Assembly: GCA_022497145.1 (NCBI GenBank)
Contig: MU386021.1
Span: 1-41,052, forward strand
Origin: Rostrohypoxylon terebratum
Lineage: Eukaryota > Ascomycota > Sordariomycetes > Xylariales > Hypoxylaceae
DNA: 41,052 nucleotides
Reading direction: 5' to 3'
Below, one piece after another: positions 10,693 to 21,979 of the stretch. Made by a program: the position numbers and the translations under genes. Numbering within the stretch: the first letter of the stretch is position 1; each line of letters begins with the position of its first letter. A model generated the notes under the pieces. It saw only the letters and a program-made list of their open reading frames with translations. It had not been told where the DNA came from and ran no database searches.

Positions 10693-11064
10693 CTACTTCT
10701 CCGGATTCCTCTCCGCCTTTCTCTTCTCCGCCAGTTCTCCCAACCTCTTTACTACCGCCTCTAACCCCTGTTCATCGTCCCCCGAGAGAGAAATGTTGCC
10801 GTTAACCTTGACCCGCTTCCCGTTCTTGAAGAAGGCAAAAACCTCCTTGAGTTGGTCATCCTTGGAGATTTTCTCGCCAAACAACTCAATCGCATCTTGC
10901 CGGTTGACTCTGGCGAAAGCTAGGATCTCTTCAGTGTGATAATGCATCGATAGCTCCACAAATGCCCTCCGCGTGGTCCAGGGTGTGAAGTCCAAGTCCG
11001 ACTCGATGTTTATAATGACATACGTCGTGCTGGAGATTAGCTTGTGAAGTCTTTCGCTAGACAT
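10693..11064 (-). pseudogene. Degenerate thioredoxin-like ORF
   Basis: From the ATG at 11064 this encodes 123 residues with a thioredoxin-like order: a first helix (SSERLHKLISSTT), a central strand (YVIINIES), a helix, a strand (LAFARVNRQDAIELFG) and a C-terminal strand/helix (EVFAFFKNGKRV ... EAVVKRLGELAEKRK). Where an active thioredoxin has WCxxC this protein reads FTPWTTRR, with no cysteine, so disulfide exchange is not expected. The coding-like sequence continues upstream in the same frame (ARGLKEIVDNPDAPWNLYHV) to a TAA at 11136-11134, beyond which the frame is open again. A TTG stands where relatives might start. It could be a decayed gene, the C-terminal piece of a larger broken protein, or a short expressed non-catalytic thioredoxin-fold protein. 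Confidence 0.45.
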
Positions 11065-11630
11065 GATCGCTTGAACGTGATACAAGTTCCACGGCGCATC
11101 TGGATTGTCGACGATTTCTTTGAGGCCGCGAGCTTAGCTCAGGGCAAGCGGAAACCGGAAGTCGCTGTTCTCCTTGTTTAAAAGCATCTTGAAGATCTTG
11201 CTTGCAACCGTAACTAGGAGTACTCTAGACGTCCCCATGCGCCACAGATGCGCCGATGTGTATACAGTTCTACTTAGAATAGTATCACGTCCTTCGGACG
11301 TAAACAATGTCATCATCATCATCATCATCATCATCATCGTCTTGCTTGCAACCTATAGACCTATACCGTATCGCTCAAGGTTATTTTTGTCGGTACATGT
11401 GGGCTTACGAGGGTGTTCAACATGTTCCACGGCCTCGTTGCATGCACGAAGACACATGTAAGAGAGAATCCATGGAGTATACTGCTATATACGGTAGAAA
11501 TTGGAAGGGCGTACCACTACGCATCATCTCGGTGTTTTATTCTTTCAAATAAACTAGTACTTCTCAACTTTCTAATCTCACAAAGAAATATACGACACAA
11601 TAATGTACGACACAATATCCTCGAGTAAAC
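11065..11630. other. Intergenic with possible upstream remnant of the thioredoxin-like ORF
   Basis: Between the thioredoxin-like ORF and the stop of the NLR-like gene. The - strand frame at 11337-11137 is the same frame as the downstream ORF but is separated from it by a TAA, and most of it comes from a CAT/ATC microsatellite. The 13-base string CTTGCTTGCAACC occurs twice (near 11199 and 11340). No independent gene is supported. Confidence 0.45.
11310..11338. repeat. (CAT)n microsatellite
   Basis: An uninterrupted run of about nine CAT/ATC units. It produces artificial poly-Met, poly-Ser and poly-Ile frames and should not be read as coding. Confidence 0.9.
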
Positions 11631-14600
11631 TTAAGACATATCCCCTATAAACTTTGTGACAGCACCATAATCTCGATCGCGTCCTTCGGGATACTTGAAT
11701 GGGACCGCAGTAAGGTCCGCGCCAAAGTTTGCTTCAATTTGTGCGCCGTTTCCAAGGCTGGCCATGGGGAAAAGGCGACCACGAAGACCTTTAAACCCAA
11801 TTTCTAACATAATTGGTAAGCTGTTTAGTATAGGGGAGATGAGGATTCTTTGATTGCTACACACTCACCAATGACTTCTCCATTCTTCGTGTAGAAGGCC
11901 ATCCCCGCCTCGACGTCAATGCAGACCCCGATGACGTCGCCTTTTAAATACCTAATCTCACCATTTTCCCTCGCCAAGCCGTATCCGTGGAAAAAGCCGC
12001 CATCATCACCATGTAGCGCCCATGTGTCAGATTCCCATCCGGCTGCCCGATCAACCGAGCAACCTTTACGACCGAAACCTATCCCGACACTACAATCAAT
12101 CGCCGAATTCATGATTAGTCTGACTTAATTTCATGTAATTATCATTTGAATGGGCACCTACTGATAACTGCCAAATTCTACAATAGTGATCTCGAAGTAG
12201 AATCTTTCCGCTGGGGGAACAGGGTGATTTGACAACGCAGAGCCAACATTCCAAATATCTGCATTGTCTTCATATCTGATCTGTAGAATTGGAGGATTTC
12301 CCGGATTAACTGGCACAACGCCAACTGCCATACGATTCTTATCCCATTCTGATGGAGGCACTGGCTTGTCTCCTTGAGTTGCCTCTTTGCTGGATCCTGG
12401 CTCAAACGCAGCGATAATCTGCTCAAGCGTCCAGTTATGCTGTTTATCTCTCCTGTTTGCCGTCTTGCCTAACCCGCGGTACTGGAGCAGCTTGGCTAAG
12501 GGTAGGTCATCGTTCTCCATCGCAAACTCTAGGAGATATTCGTCCTCCCAGGGCTCCCCAGGCTCTTTATTCTGGAGTAGTTCAATGAGTTGATTTTTAA
12601 CCATGGACAGTGAATCATCTGCAGAGCCTGTATCACCCTTTTTGGTAGCCCAAATCAATGCTCGCCGTAGAGTCTCTAAATCCAATATGCTTTCAGCTTC
12701 ATGGAGAAGAACAGAAAGGGTCTCCGGAGAGTTTATCTCGAGTGCGATATCGACTGCTGCACTGCCTTCGTGACTATCAACTAGGAAGTGGGAGGATAGT
12801 TTATCCATCATATACCTAACAACATCCGCGTTTCCCGAAGAAATTATTTCTAGCAATATGTTACGATTTTCTTTCGACTTCCAACTTTTCATGCTTCGGT
12901 CTTCGCTTGATGTAGGGTTTTCAATGAAAGCTTTCTTTATCATTAACCATATTGCGCTTGGGTAAGAGCATCCTAGAACTAGATCAAGGGGAGTAATGTC
13001 TTCGTTGTCTCGTAGTAGGGGTTTAGCTCCCTTCTCAAGAAGAACCCTCACTGAGTCAGGATAGCTCCGAGCGGCAAGATGTAGAGCCGTGGATCCTTCA
13101 TTAGTTACTCTGTTTACGTCCGTTTCGACTTTGCCAATTAGAAACGAGAGAATTTCATGGTCATCAAATGCTGCATGGATAGGGTACCAGCCCCTATCGC
13201 TTGGGAAGTTGCCTGCCCAGCCTGCCTGAGCTAGCTTCTTCACCATTTCACGCAACCCGTTCCAAGAGGCAATATATATCGGCGTACGTCCAACGATATC
13301 CTTAGCATGACCATCAATCCCTTTAGCTGCCAGGAGAAGGTCGACGATTTCTAGATAGTTATTTCGCACGGCACAGTGGAGTGGAGTAAGTGACTGTCCC
13401 TCTTCTACCATGTTCGGGTCTGTTCCTTGTTCCAATAGGAATTTCACAACTTCGGTTCTTTGATTAACCACGGCCGCCCATAGGGGCCCTCTGTTGAGAT
13501 TGTTGGCAATTGGTAAATCGTGCATGAGAGACTTAACTACGTCCAAGTGTCCCTTTTCTGAAGCGTAAAATAATGGAGTGTTTCCCGCGGAATCAGCTCC
13601 TTCCCTGCCAGCAGATGTTTCCGTGACAAGGAATTTAACAACATCAATGTGACCTTCCTCGGCTGCGAGTGATAATGCTGTCCTTCCTTCACTGTCCTTG
13701 GTATCAGGGTGGGGTTCCTTGAGACTGACAAGATATTTAACGCTGTCATAACGACCTGCCCTTGCTGCCATGTGGAGAATGGTTCGGCCATTTTCGTCAG
13801 GCTTTACATCTCCATCCCAAAGCTTTCTAATTAAACTTAAATGGCCTGTTTGAATAGCATAATCTAACGCACTCTTTCCATCTTCGTCTTTGGCATTCTT
13901 CAAACTGGAGTTTTCTAGGACAAAGTTGACAGCATCTTCCTCGTCGCTTTGCACAGCTAAATGCAATGCATTTCGGCCTCCACTATCTATAGCGTCCCAG
14001 GATTTCTCAGAAGGCTCAAGTATTTTCATGATTGATGCACTGCCAATTTCAGCTGCAGCTAGTAGAGGCGTGATCTTGTGCTCATCTGAGATCTCGGCAT
14101 CAGCGCCCTTTTCTATAAGGAAGGTGACAACGGCCTCGCAGCCATGACGACATGCTAAAAGAAGAGGAGTTTCTTCCTCCCAATCTAAAATGTCGAGTGT
14201 TGCTCCATACTGGACGAGCAATTTCACTATGACAACCTGACCGGTCATGGCGGCAAGATGCAAAGCGCTTTTTTCTTGACCATCGAATGTGTCTAATGAT
14301 AATCCGATCCTCTGATGTGCTTCCGCGAGTATCTTGACAACCTCGATATGTCCATTCAAGACGGCCAGGTGGATTGCCACATCTCCCTGGTTCGTTTCCC
14401 AGGAGAGTTGCTCGCGGACTACAGACAAAGATGTAAGGAGTAATTCCACAACATTTGTGTGCCCATTTTTGCATGCGAGGTGGATTGGTAGACGTCCTCC
14501 TAGGTCCTTTACTAAAAGTTTCGACGTGGAAAGGTGATTACTGTGATGAATGAATTCATTCACAATTTTATAGTGGCCATTATTTGCTGCATGGTGAAGT

Positions 14601-17600
14601 GCCGTCAACCCTGATGAATCAGTTTGGGAGGGTAGATCAGACGCTCCAACACGATTGCCATATTCTAGTATCATCCTGACTATGTCAAGTCGACCTTCTC
14701 CAGAAGAATGGCATAGAGCTGTCGCATTTTGATCCGATTCTGGTACACCAAGGTCGATTCTCCTGTTTTCATGGTCTTGGAGTAATACTCGAACCGCGTC
14801 CGGTTGCTGCCACTTACACGCGTAAAACAAAGGTGTTCGTTGAAGCTTATCTTGTGCATTAACATCCAATTCTTCGATTTGAATCAGACGGCTGATAATG
14901 TTAGAGTGGCCAAACATGCATGCTATGTGCAACGGAGTGGCTCCGTCGATATTCCCAGGAGCGTTGGCATCGGCACCTTCATCGAGCAGATCCTCGACGA
15001 CACCAAGTACGCCGCTTTGGCATGCGCATTGAAGTGGAGTCAACCCTTGGGAGTTTTGGATATGGAATATATCTTTAGCAGGTATTGTGTCTTTGAGGCG
15101 TTTCAATAGATCCCTTTGACCGGCTAGAGCAGCAATGTGGATCGCCAGTGGGGAAACTTCTGCAATCGCAATGAAAGCATCAACAATCTTGATATTTCCT
15201 TCACTAATTGCTACCATAAGACCATCCTGAATGATAGAAGCGTTGTCTTCCTTGTTAGGATCCATGGAGGAGAGCAAGCTTTGAACAAGATCATAACATC
15301 CAACCTGCGCTGCAATGGCTAACGGATTTGTTGGAGTGCGAAATGGATCGACGCTGTCCCGATGGCCTCGCTGCCGGAAAAGACGGTGCATAGTAGCCCA
15401 GAACATAATTAATTCTGCATCCTGGAAGAACTCGTAGCACTTTGATGAGTTCATGTTTGATGCCTTGCCTTTAGCGTAGTGTGCAGGCCAGTGTTGAATA
15501 GCATACTCCATGAAAGGATGATTCTCCTTGGAGACAAAAATAGCGTGGGGATCCTCCTTTTTGTATAAGCTAAGGAACACAAGACATTTCTCAGCCAGTC
15601 TCAAGTCGTTATCTATATTCAAAGTACGGCTTTCTTCGTGATTTGATGGCTTTTCCTTAGAATATTCGTGCATAAGGAATGCACGTAAACCCACTGGCAT
15701 GAGAAAATACCCATCGCTATCGATTTCAAGGATTGAGCCACATGCGGCCTCCACATCGCTAGATATATCTACAGGACTGTTGTTATGGATGACGTTGATC
15801 GTATGTACGTTGTCTTCTATTGCAGATGCTGCGGCTAGGTCGGCTAGTCTCAATGGCCCTTGAAACAGTGCTAACCAAGATAAAACATTCCTCAATTGCG
15901 ATCGACTTCGACAGGGAATCTGCTGCAAGATGCTCGCATAGATGTCTTGGATCTTATCTGGCATTGAGTCTAAAGCATTGGTCATGGAAGACACAGAGAC
16001 TGGCTCTGAAATCCTAATAATAAGCTCTAGCCAAGCTCGGATAGCTGCTATCACCTCATCGTAAAGTCCCACAAAGAGGTTCGGATGATTATCATGATGA
16101 GCTAGCAGTCCTTTTTGGAGAATGTTTCGAACGCGGAGAAGCCCTGGACGGTTCGAAATCAGATTATCAAGCTCCAGATTAATGATTGTGCCCAGCTCAA
16201 ATTCTCGTTGCTTCATGACAATGACTGGGATCTTCATATTGACACTGGAATTGGAGATAAAAATCAATCGTAGTTTCCGCTCTTCTCTCCTGGATAGAGA
16301 GATAAACTCAGTCACAACCCTTCCAGGAAATTCTGTACCATCCATTCCAACGAGAATGCAAATAGTTTCGCCATCGTACGGGCAGCTCAACAATGACTGA
16401 AACATTGTGAAAAGCTCATGTGAATAGAATGTCCTATCATCCTCCAAGTTTCCCAGACAATTGTTCAGTTCTGCCACGTACTTAAACAACTGCGGTTTAA
16501 GGGATAGAAGTTGGTAGCAGAGGGACGCTAATATCGTTATTTCGTTGTTTCCATCTGGGTTGCGTGCATTTAGCGTGTAGCTGATGACGGTAGGTTTACT
16601 ACTTATTCCCAAATCCTCCGGGGCTGTCTTAAGTTTGGAACTCAATATGGATAAATCGCCACCGGAGGGTAAAATGATTCCAAGGGGTCCTTGTGGACTT
16701 GACTTCCACTGATGGAATTCCTCCTGCTCTACAAGCGTGTTCAGAGTCTCCGAGCTTGGTCCATCCCGTAGATCGTTCCCTAGAGGAGACGAACCGTGTG
16801 AATTGGACGAGGAAATTGATGCAAGTATCTCGAGTAATTGGATAAAAGATTGGCCAGGTCCTATAGTCATCATTAGACTTAATGTGCGATGCAGTTATAA
16901 GCTCGGGCTTATATTGGAACTTACTAGAAGCATCAATTATTCCCCTATACAGGCGCTCGAATAACGGGTTGCTGGCGCTTGAGATTGTACACAATCTCCC
17001 GTGGTACTCATTGTACCCTTCTTTCAACTCTTGCGGGATACCGAAGGTTGCTGATGATTCATCCAACGACTATTGCGTAGAAGCCATGTGAGCATACATA
17101 AACAAGCCCAAAAGTATGCGAATGGATAGGCACTTTAAGTGAAGACTTATAACTCACAAGCCAATTTGTCCCTTCGTATTCTCGGTCGTGTGAAATGTCA
17201 GTCTGGTTATAGTAGATGTTCATAACTCGGTAGAGCCTTTCGCTATTCGTAAAATTGATGCATACAGACTTTATCATCTCGGCAGCTACTTGGACTCTTC
17301 GTAGGCTGAAGTGTTGGTTTTGGCCAGAAACAAGAAGCAGCCAATGAGCAAGACTTTCCCATGACATCTGAAGAGTAGATCGATGAGGTGTTGCGAAGAA
17401 TATCTAGATCATTAGTCGTTGATATGCACGCTTGTCTCCAGTTAAGTGAGAGTCCTACCAGCATCGACGTATTTCCTGCGATCTTGCAATATTTTTCATT
17501 TCGCCTCGCAATAGAGAGCGCCTTTAGCTTATATTAGAAACCTCAGGTATGTAAATTAAGAACTAAAAAATAGTTCAAAATCTTTGTAGTAGAATGGAAC

Positions 17601-18129
17601 TGACTTCTTTGATGATGAGTCCTCCTAGGTCATGACCTAGAAAGACGAATTTCTTAGACTATTTATACATCGAATCGTTAGAATAGCGTCAAGTAGGTAT
17701 ATAAGTAGTCCGCTTTTCCCCAGGACGTACCTTGGTAATCGTAGTCGATATCCCATCTAAGAGTCTCTCCGCATGAGCCCTGATGAACATTGTTGATACT
17801 TCTATATCTTGAGGAATAGAGTAATTATACGTCGCGCTATGAGAATCCCGGACGTATAAAGGCAATAGGGTAGTCAGCCAGGACTTGTTAACTCCATCAT
17901 CTTGTTGCCATGAAGAGATAGAATATGGATTGACAGCATTTTCGATACCGTGTACGGCGATCAAGCTATTTATTAGAGATAAGTTAGAAAATCAGTTCTC
18001 TAAAGCTTCGCTTGAGTTATTCACTCACTTGATACCACCCTCGGCGTCCTGGTCAGCCTCAAACGCTCTTTCAGATCCATTGAGTAGGACTAATTCACCA
18101 AAGATTGAACCGAGCCCTATTGAATTCAT
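11631..18129 (-). CDS. NLR-like protein: hydrolase-like domain, NACHT-like region, ankyrin repeats, SPRY; nine exons
   Basis: I assemble nine exons: 18129-18029, 17965-17731, 17658-17605, 17527-17459, 17367-17158, 17069-16925, 16860-12162, 12119-11869 and 11803-11631. All junction phases agree and give 1978 residues. Residues about 35-225 resemble the alpha/beta-hydrolase-like N-terminal domain of fungal NLRs (LIAVHGIEN, WLTTLLPLY, then FVFLGHDLGGLIIKE at 116-130). Residues about 270-760 align in layout with a NACHT module, but the expected GxxGxGKT/S loop is absent: the position reads GPLGIILPSGGDLS near 331. A weak Walker-B-like TICILVGMDGTEF lies near 436. About 24 ankyrin repeats cover roughly 780-1570 (TPLHIACMFGH, TALHHAANNGH, SALHLAAMTGQ). 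A SPRY domain follows at about 1790-1970 (FYFEITIVEFG, VGIGFGRKG, GWESDTWALHGDDG, AFYTKNGEVI). Such proteins act as cytosolic sensors in fungal allorecognition and immunity. The 42-nt intron at 12161-12120 is unusually short but needed to join the SPRY halves. Confidence 0.85.
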
Positions 18130-18812
18130 TGTTGAGTGATCTCTTAGGAGAGAGCTAGCATAATTGATTCTATGAGACTCATGGAAATAAAATACGCCAA
18201 AATCAGGCTGTCATTAACTTCAAGTGTTAGGGGGGTTTGTGGACTGCTAATGACGGACTTGTGGGTTGAAAACAATGAATGTGGCAAGCTCTTGTTTGGT
18301 CGATAGTTTTGGAAATCACAGTCCGATACATTTTTCGGTATTTCCAACAAAGTACCTAAGTATCTATCTTCTTACCTACATACCTAGTAGCCATGTACAT
18401 AATAAGTATGGTTACAGTAAAAATATTATTTCGGCGACTGCGAAGCCTTGTTTAGAATGATACGATGACAGTGTATATTAATGCCGATATTGGTCCCCGC
18501 CGTGCATTTTGGTGGCATGATATAGGTGGTAATCGGGTATATGGCTAGCCGCAACGTACATGAGCTGAAAACTATTGCACATTCAACCCTTGTTATTATG
18601 TGTGTATGTTATAGACGATCGCCAATCGTTCTTTACTATCCAAGCTATAACAAAATATCTAATAGATACTAGCCATTCTTCGAAATCTGACCTACCCTCC
18701 ACCCTCTGCTGCCTTCCGATCCGGTCTCGCCTCTTTCTACTTCGGTACCTATGTAGGCAGGTAGGTTTTGGGTATCTACCTAGTTAGGTACTAGAGTATG
18801 CGCAACGAATGG
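18130..18812. other. Intergenic, promoter side of the NLR-like gene
   Basis: About 0.7 kb between the NLR-like start and the end of the LTR-interrupted gene, both on the - strand. It is AT-rich with several TACCTA/TAGGTA hexamers (about 18350-18390 and 18740-18795). No gene, tRNA or repeat unit is recognised. Confidence 0.5.
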
Positions 18813-20705
18813 TTAATGCTCTGTGAGATTGTTTATAAGGGTTTTCTCTTGGGGTAGTAGGAACTCATTTGCCTCCTCGCGATGCAAATCTGCAAGCCGT
18901 TCGTACAAGATAGCTATCTCTCGGTGCCGTTTAAACCTGATTAAAGAGCCTTCACCGAGTTCCATTTGGGGATGCTGCAAATTTTTCGCCGGTGTCTGGA
19001 GAGGGCTGTGCTTCAAGCCTTCTGTTAGCACTTGTAGCTGTTGCAAAATGCTAGCTAATGAATTGGCAGAAGCGGTGTCTAGCTTAAGCGACGTATTGGG
19101 TGGCACGGAATACTGGTCGTCATGACTGGTAGTTCTAATTGGCTCATGGTCGACAGCCGTCTTACCACTGTTGCCAGCATCAACGGGTAGTGTAGGGAAC
19201 GTTATGTCTTCATTGGCAGTCGTTTTTTGCACTGTTTGCGTTGATGTATCCGATTTGTTCAGTACTTTCCTCTGGCTGAGCTCAAAATTGGTAGCAGAAA
19301 TGGCAGCTATGTGACAGAACTATAAGTTTATTGTCTTACATTTTCGTCTTTTGGATCGTTGAACTTACATCTATCGGATTTCTGTGGCATTGCCTGCTCG
19401 GGCAGGTGCAAGCCAATTTCCTCAATAGTTTTCAGGACATTGTCGGTTGATGCCCGATGTAGATGTCACGACCCCAAATAAAGACCCCACGGAGGAAGGA
19501 ATAATCCGAGGGTCACGTGACCAAAACGATGAATCAAGGGGAGAAGAACCCCGATTCAACGATTCAAGAAACGATGAATCAAGGTGATAGCAACTACTTA
19601 TCCACGATTCACCAAGAACTCAAGAAGGAGGGAATAATATAAGAAGAATAGTGTCCCCATGTATCTAGTCATTCCTTTAGCTCACCAGCTATCAATCTAA
19701 GTCTATTACTTCAACCACATCGAACTAATAGAGAGAGGACTCCAAGCCTCTCTTACGAACAGTCCACCTTTGATCTGATCTCTACGAGTACTGCTAACAA
19801 ACAAGGAAACCCACGAATCACCCCGTATACCTTAGTACCTAGGTATAGGTTCGTAACAGTAGATCCTCCACCAAGATCCCAGGGGGTATCTTTTGTGTGG
19901 CATTGGTTCGAGGGAAAGTGCATAGGGGCGTCTGACGCCTTCTACCACTCCAATTCAACGGCAAGAATTTCTTGACATTTGCAGAAAAGCTTCCGACGTC
20001 ACCGTCGACTTCGGCGGCAAGCTGAAATGATGATCCTTCAGGTCGCTTGACTAGTAGTGCGACAGTAAAAGAGTCTCCAATTCCCTGATTTTTATCCGCA
20101 GCGGAAATCTTCCACTTTGCGCCATTGCAAATTCGATGGGGCAGTGCCATATCACTCCTATCTCCTCGGCCATTTACCCTGAGAATATGCACATTCTGGA
20201 ACTCCGACTTTCTTGTGTCTGAGTATCGGCTGTTTAGCGATGCTAACGATGTAGCCGATACCTCTGTACCGAGTTGAGCCATGCGCTCGCGCGCTTCGTT
20301 TGTCGTGTAGACGTCAATGAATTGATCTCCCTGAGATGCAGGCTCAAACGAAGTAACCTGGAGCATCCCACTTTCATCATCATCATCATCATCATCGTAA
20401 TCGTTGGAAGCTGGCTTCCCAGATTTGTGTACTGCGGGAATAACTGACAGTTTTATGCTAAACCATAGGAATTGTTGCTGGATGGCTTTTGGGAAGGGGA
20501 TGATTCTGATCACCAACAGACTTGCGTTATCGTGATCCGATGGATTGTAGCATCCATGCACTTCATAAATAATCTCGAAGTCGACGGAAAATCCCGAACG
20601 TCTTATTGTGCCCGCACTGGGGTTAATATCCGTCCTTACAGTGCCTGCATTCTGCGTGTACTCTTCGAGTTGAAGTGGAAATTTATTGAAAACGTTGGAA
20701 GACAT
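18813..20705 (-). pseudogene. Orphan fungal protein gene split by a solo LTR
   Basis: The intact 5' part (20705-19864) encodes about 280 residues starting MSSNVFNKFPLQLEEY. It looks beta-strand-rich, with an acidic DYDDDDDDDE stretch near residue 105 and a WKISAADKNQGIGDSF ... VALLVKRPEGSSFQL segment near 205-235. The layout recalls a fungal family of unknown function that carries a similar W...N...VALLVKR core; I cannot name it. At codon DL the solo LTR of 19464-19858 enters and adds nine foreign residues before a TAG. If the LTR and one copy of its 5-bp duplication are ignored, the frame runs on through 19458-19369, a 62-nt intron (19368-19307) and 19306-18813 to a TGA, for 477 codons in all. 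The C-terminal part has helical or coiled-coil character (SLASILQQLQVLTEGL; REIAILYERLADLHREEANEF). As it stands the gene can yield only a 288-residue truncated product. Confidence 0.75.
19464..19858 (-). mobile_element. Solo LTR (LTR-1) with 5-bp target-site duplication
   Basis: A 395-bp element starts TGTCACGACC and ends TTCGTAACA. It is flanked by identical GTAGA copies at 19459-19463 and 19859-19863, the mark of retrotransposon integration. No internal coding region is present, so it is a solo LTR left by LTR-LTR recombination. Read on the - strand it is closely similar to the solo LTR at 21249 over roughly the first 190 bases (GTTAGCAGTACTCGTAGAGA and onward), then diverges. It contains a GGTCACGTGACC palindrome at about 19512-19523. 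The strand given is arbitrary: the opposite of the 21249 copy. Confidence 0.9.
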
Positions 20706-21248
20706 TTGGAAATATTGTTTTCGGTTACTTTGTTGAGAGTGATAAACATATAGGTTATAGTATAATTATATTATATCTTATACATGGTCGACGGAGAAAG
20801 ACTTATTTATGAGAAATTGTGCCAGGGCGGAGCTAGCTTCGAATAGGTAATGTACATATGGCGGTAAACCTCACGTAGTACTATGTAATGGCGTATATGT
20901 ATCTAGTACCTTTAAGGTTATTACGTTACTACAAGCATTAGGTACTTAGTTCTTGTTTATCACTACTATAATCTTATTGAAATAGACCTAGGTTACGAGT
21001 AATATATTAGTTGTACTAGAAGGTTGGAGAACTTCAAAGCAGTAGAGATACGTAAATAGTACATACCTACCTATATATGCCGCAGGTATATCAATGATGA
21101 TGATCCATCTTACGTTTCTGGCGTGAGACGTAGCTTTTTGATTATGTATGTCTTAACGGGGCACATCCCCGGCTTAGGACTTTTGGAGTGCCTCCTCTCC
21201 TATGAATTAAGTATGATGCATGAGCTGAAATGCAATGCATCACTCACT
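20706..21248. other. Divergent promoter region between the orphan gene and the S8 gene side
   Basis: AT-rich sequence upstream of the LTR-interrupted gene, rich in TAGGTA/TACCTA words (about 20840-21080). No gene is seen. Together with the solo LTR that follows and 21696-21979 it separates two divergently transcribed genes, so it probably carries both promoters. Confidence 0.5.
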
Positions 21249-21695
21249 TGTTACGAACCTATACCTAAGTGCTTAGGTATACGGGGTGATTCGTGGGTTT
21301 CCTTGTTTGTTAGCAGTACTCGTAGAGATCAGATCAAAGGTAGTCTGTTCGTAAGAAAGGCTTGGAGTCCTCTCTCTATTAGTTCGATGCGGTTGAAGTA
21401 ATAGACTTAGATTGATAGCTGGTGAGCTAAAGGAATGACTAGATACATGAGAAATGCTATGGTTATATAGGCATCCTTCCCTTCTTCTTCTATATGTGAG
21501 GCCATCGTGATCTGGTTGATCTGGTTGATCAGAGCCGGATCACCCAGATCGTATTGATCAGTATTTACAACTGATCAGGCTGATCATGGTTGAGTCAGCC
21601 AGATCATACTGATTAATGCCGTAGTTTACCCGTGATTGGTCGAGCTTCCTCCGCTTCTCGGATTGTTGGCGTGGTTAAGTTGTTGGTTTGTGACA
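21249..21695 (+). mobile_element. Solo LTR (LTR-2) with 5-bp target-site duplication
   Basis: A 447-bp element begins TGTTACGAACC and ends GGTTTGTGACA, with matching TCACT at 21244-21248 and 21696-21700. The first part matches LTR-1 in opposite orientation; the last part matches LTR-3 in character (GATTGG ... GGTTTGTGACA). A stretch at about 21508-21612 is crowded with GATC/TGATC words. It ends 284 bp before the ATG of the S8 gene and could influence that promoter. Orientation is arbitrary. Confidence 0.9.
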
Positions 21696-21979
21696 TCACT
21701 GAATGTGACAACAACCTAGGAAATGCAAGTACCTAGGTATTCTCGTCCGCCCTCAAACTCCCGTCAAAGGGCGGTTAAAAAGCCCAACCTAATTAAAACA
21801 TCCATATTGTTACTTTGTAAGCACCTACCTAATTAGGTCGGTGTTTAGTAGGTAGGTAAGCCTGGAGGCTTGCGAGGGGATGCCATTCTATTTCTTGTCC
21901 CTTCACCCCAAAAACTATGATATACGTATTTATGTGATCCTACATATTAAACTTTTTATTTGGCAACTAGAACTTAACC

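Noticed and set aside
11310..11338. CAT repeat as a CRISPR-like or regulatory array
   Set aside because: A simple trinucleotide microsatellite without spacers.
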